DNA of 64,000 nt from Kapaibacterium sp044224925. Its GTDB lineage: Bacteria > Bacteroidota > Ignavibacteria > Kapaibacteriales > Kapaibacteriaceae. The notes under the pieces were generated by a model. That model made no database searches. It was given only the letters and a program-made list of their open reading frames with translations, and was not told where the DNA came from. Numbering within the stretch: position 1 is the first letter of the stretch; every line of letters begins with the position of its first letter. The stretch is taken from contig JBGAJM010000008.1 in assembly GCA_044224925.1 (NCBI GenBank), positions 25,366 to 89,365 on the forward strand, read 5' to 3'. Both the position numbers and the translations under genes were made by a program. Of this stretch, positions 42,967 through 51,735 are shown one piece after another.

Positions 42967-43002
42967 ACGGTACGGAGTGTTGGATGATCGCCTGTGTGTG
43001 TA

Positions 43003-43035
43003 CAAATGTCGTAAATGTCGAACCGCCTGACCAAA
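43003..43035 (-). promoter_or_regulatory. Promoter of the helical-repeat protein gene
   Basis: On the reverse strand TTTG (43035-43032), 21 nt, GACATTTG (43010-43003), one base off TAnnTTTG; ATG 42966 lies 36 bases after the box. Confidence 0.45.
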
Positions 43036-43098
43036 GTCATTGCACCATTCCACACCTCGTTGAAGGTTGCACGCATACAATGGTCGCTGGAGTTCGCC

Positions 43099-46000
43099 AT
43101 GCTACGTTCAACTCTTCTTTCGCTCACCATTCTGACGCTCGTTGCAGTCTCCGATCCAACATCCGCCAATGCGGATACGAAATACGTGGTTCGAGATGCA
43201 TCGGCAATGAATGCTCTCTTCAATGCGCTTGGTGGTCCGAGCTGGAATCGTAAGGCGGGATGGCCCGTCCCGACCGGGGAATCGTCCACCTACATCACGA
43301 TGCCCGATCATGTGTTCTTCGCCACGAAGATCCGAACCGAGGGAAAGACAACATACTTTGAGTACTACCTGAAGCGTTTCGAGATCAGCAGTGTCGGAGC
43401 GATCGGCACCTTGCCTAGCTCCATCACATTCGACTCACTCGAAACGTTCTCGATCGCCGATACAGGCGTAGTTGGTACGTTTCCCGTGATCAACTCCAAT
43501 GTGCTCAAACAGGTCGGGTTCTATAACGTAGGTTTGACTGGGCAGATCCCGGACTATAGCCGACCAAGCCTTGAACGCATCGACTTCTATGGAACGAAGG
43601 CCACCGGTGGACTGCCAGCGATGACGGCGCCCAATCTTGTGCGTTACCGCTTCGCTTCGAATAAACTACTGACAGGTCCCGTTGGCACCCTCGTTGCACC
43701 AAAGCTCAAGGAACTCGAGATCACGTTCTCCGATTCTCTTGCCGGACAGTTGTTCGCGTTGAATTTCCCGGAGTTGGAATCCGTGATCATCCGCTACAAT
43801 CCAAAGCTAGGCGGTACCATCTCGACGCTGTCCTTTTCGAAGCTCAATTACTGCACCATCGACAACACAAAGATCGAGGGAACCATTCCGGAGGTGAACC
43901 TTCCGCTTGCAACGTATTTCAATGTTTCGAACAACAACCTGACTGGACCGATCCCTTCCATCAACCTACCGCTCAGTCGGGTCTTCGATGTAGGTCACAA
44001 CAAGCTATCGGGTACGATGCCAGCCATGTCGTTGCCAACGTGCACCGAGTTCAACGTGAGCAACAACGAACTTTCGGGTGCGCTGCCAACGCTGACGATG
44101 CCGAAGTGTTCGACGATCAATGTGAGTCGGAACAAGTTCACGGGCTCCATCGACGCATTGAATCTGCCGGCAGCAACATCGATCACGGCGAACAACAATC
44201 TCTTCGACCAGCAACTCCCTTCATCGTGGACGTCGAAGGCGATCAGCTTCCTCGGTCTCGGATACAACAAATTCAAGGGTCCGATCCCTGCGTGGACGAT
44301 GCCCGAGGTCACGGCTGTGATCCTCGAACGGAATCTTCTCTCTGGACCACTCCCGCTTCTTCAGCTGCCGAAGGTCCGCACACTGAACCTCTACAGCAAT
44401 AAGCTCAGCGGAGTCGTTCCGCCCTTGGTCCTTCCCGCCGTCTCCTACATCGCCCTGGACTCGAATCGATTCACAGACCTTCCCGAGTTTCTCAAGACAT
44501 GTCCTGCACTCCAGAGCCTTGGTGCTTCTGCGAACCGTTTGACGTTCGCCGCTCTCGAGCGGAACATTGCCATCAAGAGTTTCTCATTCCTGCGACAGGA
44601 CTCTGTTGAACTCTTCGTGGAAAAACTCAAAGACAATCGAACGTTGTTCTATGTGAAGGTGGACGGAACGGCGAACACCTATTCGTGGTATCGCGATCAG
44701 GACAATGGTTCGACGTTCTGGTACTCCGACGTAACGTCAGATTCACTGATCGTTCCTGCGGGAGAGAGTCGTCTGCACTATGCCAAGATCCGCAACACCA
44801 TCGTGGAGCGATTCGAATTGGTAAGTCGCAAGCACCCATCAGGTGGCGGTATTGCGAATCCATGGGTGTACAAGAACCTCTCGTTCTTTGCAGAGGGGAA
44901 TGAAGGGTGGCAAGTGGAGGAAGGCACGTCGGTGATCTCGAACTCCGGAACGGTCACCGTGAACGAGCTCCTCGTCTTCGAAGGCTCGATCAAGATCGAC
45001 ACCGAGGCCGTCTCGATATCCGCAGAAGGCAAGTTCTCCTTACGCGATGTACCGCTTCCAGGTGGTGGCACCGGCACCTTCATAGTGTCTGAAGGCAAGT
45101 ACGAACTCAAGCTACTGGGCGAATCCGGCTCCATCACCAATTTCGCCAACAGTGTGTTGAGCAAGATCCCCAAGGTCGCCGGCATCAGCATCAACATCTC
45201 GAACATCAAACTTGTTGGTGGACGGAGTGCTACGGGCATCAGCATCAGCGGTTCGATCGAGATCGACGGACTCACGAATGGTTGTCGAGATGGAGAACCG
45301 GGTCCAACAAAGATCGAGATCGAAGATCTCGAGTACACGAAGACCGACGGACCACGGCTTGCCGGCATGAAGGTGGAAGACCTCGGTCTCTCCTTCTTCC
45401 CGAAGTTCTGCGTCAAGAGCCTCGAAGCGAAGTATGAACGTGAGAAGAACAAACTCTCCTTTGGTGCATCTGTGGCAATGCCCTTCGCAGAAGTGGGAGG
45501 TGGTATGGCACTGATCGGCACTGCCGTGGATTCCATCGCTTGGCGCATCGAAGCCACCGAGGCCGCCGTGCCACTTGGTAATACCAATCTTGGCATCAGC
45601 GGTTTCTTCGGTTCGATCTCAGGTATACAGTCAACACCGCTTGATGTTGAGCTTGGTGGTGTGTTCGTCACGATGGTGCCGAAGGACTTCGTCAAGTTCG
45701 ACCTTGCGGGAACCTTCACGGCACCGGCAACGATCGGTGCGAAGATCGACGGTAAGGCCATTCCTACGCCGGGTGAGGACGATCAATATCAACTCACGCT
45801 CAAGGGCTCTACGAAGTACGACTTCGCCGAAGGCATGGCAAAGCTTGAAGGCGAAGCGCACATGGGAACGACCGATGGCGAGGAATACTTCCTGGACGGA
45901 ACGCTGAAGATCGACTTCAAAGCGGCATCACTTGCGATGAAGGGAGACCTGAGCGGTGGCTATACGATCCGTTCGTTCAAGTCCGAGACCGCCAATGAAT

Positions 46001-47361
46001 TCCCCTACGATTGGTTGAACACGAAGCTTGGACTGCCGAAGAAAGTGTCGACCGAGGCCAAGTTCGCCTTCATCAAGTCGCGCGTCCTCTATGGCGTTGC
46101 CCACCTTGGCAAGTCGTTGGGTGACATCGAGTACGTGTTCGACTTTCGCAAGTCGTGGCGCGATCCGGACTTCCTTTTCTGGAAACGGGTACCCGCAGCA
46201 GAAGAGATGGAATGCGGTGAGGTGGGTCTTACCGCGACCACAAAACGCGTGATCGTTCCGGCCAATGCAACGCGCCTTGTGATCCGCATCTATAGTCCAA
46301 CGGCGCTGAGAACCTCAACGCTCGTCACTCCGACCGGCACCACGATCACAGGAACTGATGCAGGACGGAACATCGACTATGCCGTAGCGGCAACCGGCAA
46401 GACTGCGTTCTGGACCCTTCTTCAACCGGCAGCAGGTACGTGGACGATCAATGTTCCGCAGGCCACTGCTTCCGATGTGGTAGAGACCTTCCTCAGCACA
46501 ACGCCCCAGCCCTTCACGATCTCTGCATCGCAGGTGCAACGCAGCGCAACGTTCATATGGACGGGTGGTGGTGCGGCCTCCGACACCGTGGCCTTCTTCG
46601 TGACAGGTACGGGTACGAGTGCCGATGGTGTGTTCTTGGGCGCGGCATCCATGGATCGCGGACAGGTCACGGTGCAGATCCCCACAGATCTCGCCGTATG
46701 CTCCTTCCAAGTGGAAGCACAGGCAATACGCGATGGATCGTTCTTTGTAGATACAGCATCGCAACTGCTGACCGTGACGGCCACGAGACTCGTAGCTCCA
46801 ACGAACATGCGTGCAACGTACCTCAAGAGCTGGAAGCGGTTGCGGATCGCATGGACGCCATCGGCCATTGCCGATAGTACCGTTCGGAGTTATGTGATCC
46901 TTGCTCGAACGCCGAGCGGCACCGAACGCCTTGTTGGCGAGGCCTTCCGCTGGGTTGGATGGGTCGAGCTGCCATATGAGGCACAGACGGGTGACGTGCT
47001 CATGGTCCGTGCCGTGAACGCTGCAGGCAAGGCAGGCTGCCCGACCGTGATCAGCAACGTAGTGACCGATGTGGCTGAAGAAACGACACCGTCCGTCACA
47101 CAGCATGGGATCACCGTCATTCCACATCCGATCAACGGAACGTCTGTCGTTCGGATCGATATGGAAGCGCCCTCATATGTAAGCGTACGCTTACTCGATA
47201 TGCGGGGTGTGGTGGTGGCCGTTCTCACGGACAATGCCTACGTCAGCGAGGCTGAGCACACCGTCCAGATCGATCACTCGATCGCACCGACGGGCATGTA
47301 CATGCTGGACGTGACAACGACCACTGGTCGCTATCACGTCCCTGTCGTGGTGCAGCGGTAA
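43099..47361 (+). CDS. Giant secreted leucine-rich-repeat protein with T9SS sorting domain
   Basis: 1420 residues. ATG 43099 opens on the signal peptide (about 1-25). A bacterial LRR N-cap is at about 33-56 (SAMNALFNALGGPSWNRKAGW without its last residues). About 17 LRRs of 22-24 residues at 100-490 have plant-type consensus (FNVSNNNLTGPIP, FDVGHNKLSGTMP, FNVSNNELSGALP spaced 22 apart). An Ig-like domain is near 500-590. A beta-rich region of unrecognised type runs from about 590 to 1040. Then come a pre-peptidase-like beta domain (about 1045-1120), a fibronectin III domain (about 1230-1315) and the sorting domain (about 1340-1420). It is probably a surface adhesin. Confidence 0.85.
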   Translation: MLRSTLLSLTILTLVAVSDPTSANADTKYVVRDASAMNALFNALGGPSWNRKAGWPVPTGESSTYITMPDHVFFATKIRTEGKTTYFEYYLKRFEISSVGAIGTLPSSITFDSLETFSIADTGVVGTFPVINSNVLKQVGFYNVGLTGQIPDYSRPSLERIDFYGTKATGGLPAMTAPNLVRYRFASNKLLTGPVGTLVAPKLKELEITFSDSLAGQLFALNFPELESVIIRYNPKLGGTISTLSFSKLNYCTIDNTKIEGTIPEVNLPLATYFNVSNNNLTGPIPSINLPLSRVFDVGHNKLSGTMPAMSLPTCTEFNVSNNELSGALPTLTMPKCSTINVSRNKFTGSIDALNLPAATSITANNNLFDQQLPSSWTSKAISFLGLGYNKFKGPIPAWTMPEVTAVILERNLLSGPLPLLQLPKVRTLNLYSNKLSGVVPPLVLPAVSYIALDSNRFTDLPEFLKTCPALQSLGASANRLTFAALERNIAIKSFSFLRQDSVELFVEKLKDNRTLFYVKVDGTANTYSWYRDQDNGSTFWYSDVTSDSLIVPAGESRLHYAKIRNTIVERFELVSRKHPSGGGIANPWVYKNLSFFAEGNEGWQVEEGTSVISNSGTVTVNELLVFEGSIKIDTEAVSISAEGKFSLRDVPLPGGGTGTFIVSEGKYELKLLGESGSITNFANSVLSKIPKVAGISINISNIKLVGGRSATGISISGSIEIDGLTNGCRDGEPGPTKIEIEDLEYTKTDGPRLAGMKVEDLGLSFFPKFCVKSLEAKYEREKNKLSFGASVAMPFAEVGGGMALIGTAVDSIAWRIEATEAAVPLGNTNLGISGFFGSISGIQSTPLDVELGGVFVTMVPKDFVKFDLAGTFTAPATIGAKIDGKAIPTPGEDDQYQLTLKGSTKYDFAEGMAKLEGEAHMGTTDGEEYFLDGTLKIDFKAASLAMKGDLSGGYTIRSFKSETANEFPYDWLNTKLGLPKKVSTEAKFAFIKSRVLYGVAHLGKSLGDIEYVFDFRKSWRDPDFLFWKRVPAAEEMECGEVGLTATTKRVIVPANATRLVIRIYSPTALRTSTLVTPTGTTITGTDAGRNIDYAVAATGKTAFWTLLQPAAGTWTINVPQATASDVVETFLSTTPQPFTISASQVQRSATFIWTGGGAASDTVAFFVTGTGTSADGVFLGAASMDRGQVTVQIPTDLAVCSFQVEAQAIRDGSFFVDTASQLLTVTATRLVAPTNMRATYLKSWKRLRIAWTPSAIADSTVRSYVILARTPSGTERLVGEAFRWVGWVELPYEAQTGDVLMVRAVNAAGKAGCPTVISNVVTDVAEETTPSVTQHGITVIPHPINGTSVVRIDMEAPSYVSVRLLDMRGVVVAVLTDNAYVSEAEHTVQIDHSIAPTGMYMLDVTTTTGRYHVPVVVQR

Positions 47362-47368
47362 GACGGCG

Positions 47369-48517
47369 TCAGTACTTCACGACCAAGCTCGAGCGGCTTG
47401 TTCCCAGATCGTCTGCTGTGAGAACAACATACGTTCCCGGGGCCAGGCCGCTCATGTCGAAGGTCGAACACTTCGATGTGACCAGCACTTCTTCACCAGT
47501 GAGGTTGACCACTCGCACGGAGACGGCCTGGAAACCGAGCGACAATGTTCCCGTGGTGGGATTCGGATAGAATGCTGCGGAGTGTGATAGCTGTTCGTCG
47601 TCGACCGAGGTGGGGGTAGTGTCGCCACCGCGCACACACAACACCGTGTGGAGTTCTGTCTTCGCTGCATAGGTCACGATGCCTAGCTCCGGCTGCAAGA
47701 TCCACGATTGTGTTGCGCCTGGTCCGTTCATCGGAGTAGAGGTCCACAGCCAGTTCGTCGATGTCACGCAGGGGAAGTACTGGATGTCGACCGATGGACC
47801 GCGCATCATCACCATGTTCAGTGATTGCAGTTCCTTGATGTTCGGAAGTCGCCAGTCGTTGTAGCCTCCTTGCGTGAGCGTGTCCGCCAACTGCAGGGCA
47901 TTCGCCCACGTCTGCGGAACCTCCGCACAGTATTGTTGCCACACGAGACCCGTAGCGTTGTCGGTGATCGTCTCATTGGTTGCTTCGGTGAAGTGCTCGG
48001 GAACGGCAACGGCTGAAATGGTCTGACGTACGGCTCTGACATGGAATCGTTTTGTTCCGCCGGCACCGATGGTCTCCTTCATGGGGTGCGGACCGATACC
48101 GCCACCCGCATTCGTGCACCAAACGCGACTTCCATCGCCCACTAACGTGTCACTCGACCACCAGTACTCGGCGGACGTTACCCCGAACACAGTCGGAAGG
48201 GCGGGGTTCTTCAACGCAAGATCGTTGATGCTGAAGAGCTCCTGCGCGGTTGGCAGGCGCCAGTCGTTGAATCCACCAAGGGTAAGCGTATCGCAGTATT
48301 GCTTCGCGGCCGCCCACGTTCCCTCGCCACCATCTGTTCGTTGCCACATCAGCGACGTGGCCGTGTCGGTGAGAATGTCACCGTCGACAATGAACGCCGT
48401 GGGCGATGTGACGGCTACGCGCTTCATGGTCTTCGTGAACGCATGTTGTGCCGTCGATGCAATGGTCGATGTACAGAGAAGGATCGCCGAGAGGATGAGT
48501 AGCTGTTTTGAGTTCAT
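47369..48517 (-). CDS. Secreted protein with two DUF1566 (Lcl C-terminal) domains and T9SS sorting domain
   Basis: 382 residues. Signal peptide at about 1-23. Two DUF1566 domains follow: the first at about 45-160 (SLMWQRTDGGEGTWAAAKQY, GGFNDWRLPTAQEL), the second at about 180-300 (TGLVWQQYCAEVPQTWANAL, GGYNDWRLPNIKELQSL). A C-terminal sorting domain starts near 310 (YPNPTTGTLSLGF, LAPGTYVVLTADD). DUF1566 has a C-type-lectin-like fold, so binding of sugars or surface ligands is likely. It starts 8 bases after the YHYH gene, with a GAGGA Shine-Dalgarno sequence, so the two form an operon. Confidence 0.88.
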   Translation of the reverse strand: MNSKQLLILSAILLCTSTIASTAQHAFTKTMKRVAVTSPTAFIVDGDILTDTATSLMWQRTDGGEGTWAAAKQYCDTLTLGGFNDWRLPTAQELFSINDLALKNPALPTVFGVTSAEYWWSSDTLVGDGSRVWCTNAGGGIGPHPMKETIGAGGTKRFHVRAVRQTISAVAVPEHFTEATNETITDNATGLVWQQYCAEVPQTWANALQLADTLTQGGYNDWRLPNIKELQSLNMVMMRGPSVDIQYFPCVTSTNWLWTSTPMNGPGATQSWILQPELGIVTYAAKTELHTVLCVRGGDTTPTSVDDEQLSHSAAFYPNPTTGTLSLGFQAVSVRVVNLTGEEVLVTSKCSTFDMSGLAPGTYVVLTADDLGTSRSSLVVKY

Positions 48518-48525
48518 GATGTTCC

Positions 48526-49896
48526 TCACTTGCGTGTGTAGTTCTCAACACGTCGCGCCCCGTTCGGACTCACGAACGTGAAGGTGTACTTGTTACTGTC
48601 GTTCCACATGTAGTTCACCCAGTTCGTTGCGCCGTTCACTGTGTACTTCAGCACATAGTGCTTGTCGTCGCACTTGTGCATATCGGTGATCTCGGCGCCG
48701 TTCAAGGGTTGCAGGAACGGACGAACACCTTTGGTCTGTGGCTGCGGCATCACTTGATCCTTATCGAGAGTGACCTTTCCATACATCTGCGCCATCATGT
48801 ACGGACGGGTCTTCGTGGCGTGGTAATGATATCCGCCACGCCAGTTGTGACCGAGGCTTGCGTCGAGCGGTTCTACGGCAGAACCATCGGGCTCCGAGTA
48901 GCCATAGAGCGGATATCCATCGAGTGCCCACGCAACCGGCAAACCAGTGCCGACGATGTCGGAGAGGTGCACAGGGGCGACGTGGTAGTGGTAGTCATCG
49001 GCACGACCGCAATGTCCGCCAAATGCATCCAGCTCTCCGATATCATAGGAGAACTCTCCTCGGTTGTTCTCGGGATTGAAGATCGGAAGACCATTTGCCG
49101 CGATGGCCACGGCACCGGTGTGGAACGCCGTGTGCAGTGAGATCGGCGTTGCCGCAGGTACGGGATATAACGGGATCTGCCATGCATTCGCACCAACATA
49201 GTTCTGCGGGATCGGCACCTGTTGCTGCCATGCCGTGATCCCCTTCATTGCCGGCATGGAGGTTGGCATGCCATCGTTCTCGACGTAGAAGTAGGTGTTG
49301 TCCCATCGTGTGGTCACGTGTGGCTTGAAATGCGAGAACATACTGTCGATCGATGCCGGATCCGTTCCAAGCACGAGCTTCCGCATGCTTGCATTCGTTT
49401 GCATGGAATAGACGAGCGAGCCAAGAACAACAACGGCGGCGATCCCATACCCAAGTGCAGGACGTCGACGTCCTCGAGCCGCTAAGGACGCTCCGCGCAC
49501 AATGGTCGACCCGGCAAGGAGCAAGGCGGCAAGGAGACCGATACCGTACCAGGTAAGGTCTTCGCGGATCTCCGGTGCGAGCGGAGCATTCGTCGTTGGG
49601 AGTGGTGTTGTTCGCTCGTTGTTCAATGATCGGATCGTGTTGATCCGTTGCTCAACGTAATGTTGATCACGCATCGAAAACGCCTGCAACGGATGTGAAG
49701 TGAGGCGACCGTGTCTGTCCTCGAGAACGATCTCGCTTCCGCGAACGCTGTGAAACGTAGCCTGGAGATGTCGGTGCTGACCCTTGAACGTCCATTCTCG
49801 AAGGGCTCCCTTCCCATGTCCACCTACGTGTGCAGAAAGTGACATCACTGCGAGCAACAGCCCAAGTGTGATGCACACGATGCTCTTCGTCAACAT
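48526..49896 (-). CDS. YHYH-domain protein with N-terminal SHD1-like domain and central membrane helix
   Basis: 456 residues. Signal peptide at about 1-22. A segment at about 30-85 resembles the SLA1 homology domain 1 (REWTFKGQHRHLQATFHSVR, IVLEDRHGRLTSHPLQ, RDQHYVEQRI). Two hydrophobic helices lie near 112-130 and 142-158. The C-terminal ~270 residues are a YHYH domain with both hallmark motifs (DDYHYHVAP and GGYHYHATK) plus PVAWALDGYPLYGYSE. YHYH domains have no established function; the His clusters suggest metal binding. ATG 49896 starts exactly at the signal peptide. First gene of an operon with the DUF1566 gene. Confidence 0.85.
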   Translation of the reverse strand: MLTKSIVCITLGLLLAVMSLSAHVGGHGKGALREWTFKGQHRHLQATFHSVRGSEIVLEDRHGRLTSHPLQAFSMRDQHYVEQRINTIRSLNNERTTPLPTTNAPLAPEIREDLTWYGIGLLAALLLAGSTIVRGASLAARGRRRPALGYGIAAVVVLGSLVYSMQTNASMRKLVLGTDPASIDSMFSHFKPHVTTRWDNTYFYVENDGMPTSMPAMKGITAWQQQVPIPQNYVGANAWQIPLYPVPAATPISLHTAFHTGAVAIAANGLPIFNPENNRGEFSYDIGELDAFGGHCGRADDYHYHVAPVHLSDIVGTGLPVAWALDGYPLYGYSEPDGSAVEPLDASLGHNWRGGYHYHATKTRPYMMAQMYGKVTLDKDQVMPQPQTKGVRPFLQPLNGAEITDMHKCDDKHYVLKYTVNGATNWVNYMWNDSNKYTFTFVSPNGARRVENYTRK

Positions 49897-49981
49897 TGCA
49901 ATGTCCCCTAAGTGTGAGCATGTATAAATCTTGTGGCGATGGTTGGTTACATTCTTCGAGGTGTTGGTTATACTCGCAACC

Positions 49982-50680
49982 ATGCGACTTTTCAAACTCT
50001 TCGTCCTTGCGCTCACGATCACTACGGTGAATGTGCGGTCGCAGACCACAACACAGGTGTGGATCGAACAGATGTACGGTATTCGATTTAACACGCAAGC
50101 CGTGCTCAGTATCGATCCAACGATCAGCGCTCTAACGTCAGACAAGGAGTGGTGGTCGGTGGATGTGAACTCGAACTTCGAGTATGCCATCACACCGAAC
50201 ATCGACCTTCACACCGCCGTCGTGCTCTCCTACACGAAGCAGCGTGAGATCTCCGACGTGTTCGAAGTTCGTCCCGTGCTTGGCGCACGATACACCCTGT
50301 ACATTGGTGAGGCGGGATGGAGATGGTTTGCGTTCGGGCGATATGAAGTGCGTGCAATGGACTATACCGAAGCCGATTCGTCCATCATCAAACAACGTGC
50401 ACGGTTGCGTGTGGGTACGCTTGTTCCGTTGGGACCGGAGGGATTGGTCCCCGGGAGTACCTATGCCATGGCAGACGTGGAACCGTTCTTCAATCTTGAT
50501 GGTGCGCCACCGGAACGATATAACGACAGGATCTTGTTCAGGGTGGGACTTGGGTATCGCATCGATCGGTTGTGGCGTGTCGAAGTGCTCTATTGCTATC
50601 AAGCGTCGCGCACGACATACCTTTCCGGGTTCGACAATGAGTCGAACATTCTCCGTTTTCGCATTAGACTTGTACCATGA
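49982..50680 (+). CDS. DUF2490 family outer-membrane protein
   Basis: 232 residues. Signal peptide at about 1-19 (ends VNVRSQ). The rest is a small beta-barrel: TTTQVWIEQMYGIRFNTQAV, AVVLSYTKQREISDVFEVRP, WRWFAFGRYEVRAMDY, RLRVGTLVPLG, RVGLGYRIDRLWRVEVLYCY. This is the DUF2490 pattern (starts with 'Q...W......k....').  Function unknown. It overlaps the next gene by 4 bases, an odd pairing of an outer-membrane barrel with a sugar-nucleotide reductase. Confidence 0.82.
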   Translation: MRLFKLFVLALTITTVNVRSQTTTQVWIEQMYGIRFNTQAVLSIDPTISALTSDKEWWSVDVNSNFEYAITPNIDLHTAVVLSYTKQREISDVFEVRPVLGARYTLYIGEAGWRWFAFGRYEVRAMDYTEADSSIIKQRARLRVGTLVPLGPEGLVPGSTYAMADVEPFFNLDGAPPERYNDRILFRVGLGYRIDRLWRVEVLYCYQASRTTYLSGFDNESNILRFRIRLVP

Positions 50681-51603
50681 CACCAAAGACCATCGCCATC
50701 ATTGGCGCCGGGAGCAAGACGGCGAAAGCCCTTGCCGCCCTTCTCCTCGAAGAGACCGATGCGGAGTTGCACTTGTTCACCTCGCGCACGCACGTGAACA
50801 CCGAGCCACGCATCCATGTGCACTCCATCGACATTCTCGACAGAACAGCCCTCAAGGAACCACTGCTCGCCATTTTGCCGGACGTGGTGATCAACACTGC
50901 GGCCATGACGAATGTGGACGCATGTGAGACCGACCGCGGTCAGGCTTGGGCCGTGAACGTAACGCTCGTCGAGCACCTGGCACGTGTGTGCCGCGTGATC
51001 GATGCTCGGCTCATCCACTACTCTACCGACTATGTGTTCGATGGTACGAAAGGTCCGTATGCAGAGACCGACGTGCCGCGTCCGATCAATTACTACGGCA
51101 AGAGCAAATTGGCCGGCGAGAACGTCTGTCTTGGTTCCGGCATTCCCGCCACGATCATCCGAACGAATGTGGTCTACGGTCCGGAGCCAGACTCTACCGA
51201 CTTTGTGAAGTGGTTGCTCAAGTCCCTCGACGAGGGACAGACCGTAAAGGTGGTGAACGATCAGTTCTCGAATCCGACACTGGTGGACGACCTTGCCTTG
51301 GCGACCCTTCGGATCATCACGAAGGACCGGACCGGGATCTATCACGTGGGGGGAGCGGACTATCTGAATCGGTACGACTTCGCCCTTCGGATCGCTGAAA
51401 CGTTCAAGATCTCGAACCCGAAGATCGAGCCCATCAGCACGGAATCCCTGCAACAGCCAGCGAAACGTCCACTGCGTGGGGGCTTGGTCACCCTGAAGGC
51501 CGAGTCGGACCTTGGACTGAAGTTCGCCGGGATCAATAGCGGCCTCGTGACCGTGCGCCATAAGTTGATGGCCGAGCACACCTCTGCTCGAAAGCCGCTC
51601 TAG
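50677..51603 (+). CDS. RmlD-like sugar-nucleotide reductase (SDR family)
   Basis: 308 residues. Extended short-chain dehydrogenase of the RmlD group: Rossmann start IAIIGAGSKTAKALAALL, VVINTAAMTNVDACE, the STDYVFDG segment, the catalytic YxxxK (YYGKSKLAGE), and TNVVYGPEPD. RmlD reduces dTDP-4-dehydro-L-rhamnose to dTDP-L-rhamnose, and rmlC is in this window at 20 kb. The nucleotide-binding motif is GxGxxxxA, not GxxGxxG, so another 4-keto sugar reductase is possible. ATG overlaps the DUF2490 stop; a TAGACTTG box (one base off TAnnTTTG) also lies 4 bases before it. Confidence 0.82.
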   Translation: MTPKTIAIIGAGSKTAKALAALLLEETDAELHLFTSRTHVNTEPRIHVHSIDILDRTALKEPLLAILPDVVINTAAMTNVDACETDRGQAWAVNVTLVEHLARVCRVIDARLIHYSTDYVFDGTKGPYAETDVPRPINYYGKSKLAGENVCLGSGIPATIIRTNVVYGPEPDSTDFVKWLLKSLDEGQTVKVVNDQFSNPTLVDDLALATLRIITKDRTGIYHVGGADYLNRYDFALRIAETFKISNPKIEPISTESLQQPAKRPLRGGLVTLKAESDLGLKFAGINSGLVTVRHKLMAEHTSARKPL

Positions 51604-51625
51604 AACTCACAACACCGCATAAAAC

Positions 51626-51659
51626 AACAAGCCCCTCGTTGTACGACGAGGGGCTTGTT
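51626..51659. terminator. Bidirectional hairpin terminator between convergent genes
   Basis: A perfect 14-bp stem (AACAAGCCCCTCGT at 51626-51639 with ACGAGGGGCTTGTT at 51646-51659) and a 6-base loop, in the gap between the RmlD-like gene (+) and comM (-). Both flanks are A/T-ended, so it can act on both strands. Confidence 0.8.
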
Positions 51660-51735
51660 CGGGACGTTGAAGAACAGGGGACATGTTCTTCTGAAGGGAT
51701 ATGCGGGGTTAGTACGCCGATGTGGTTGGAAGGTT

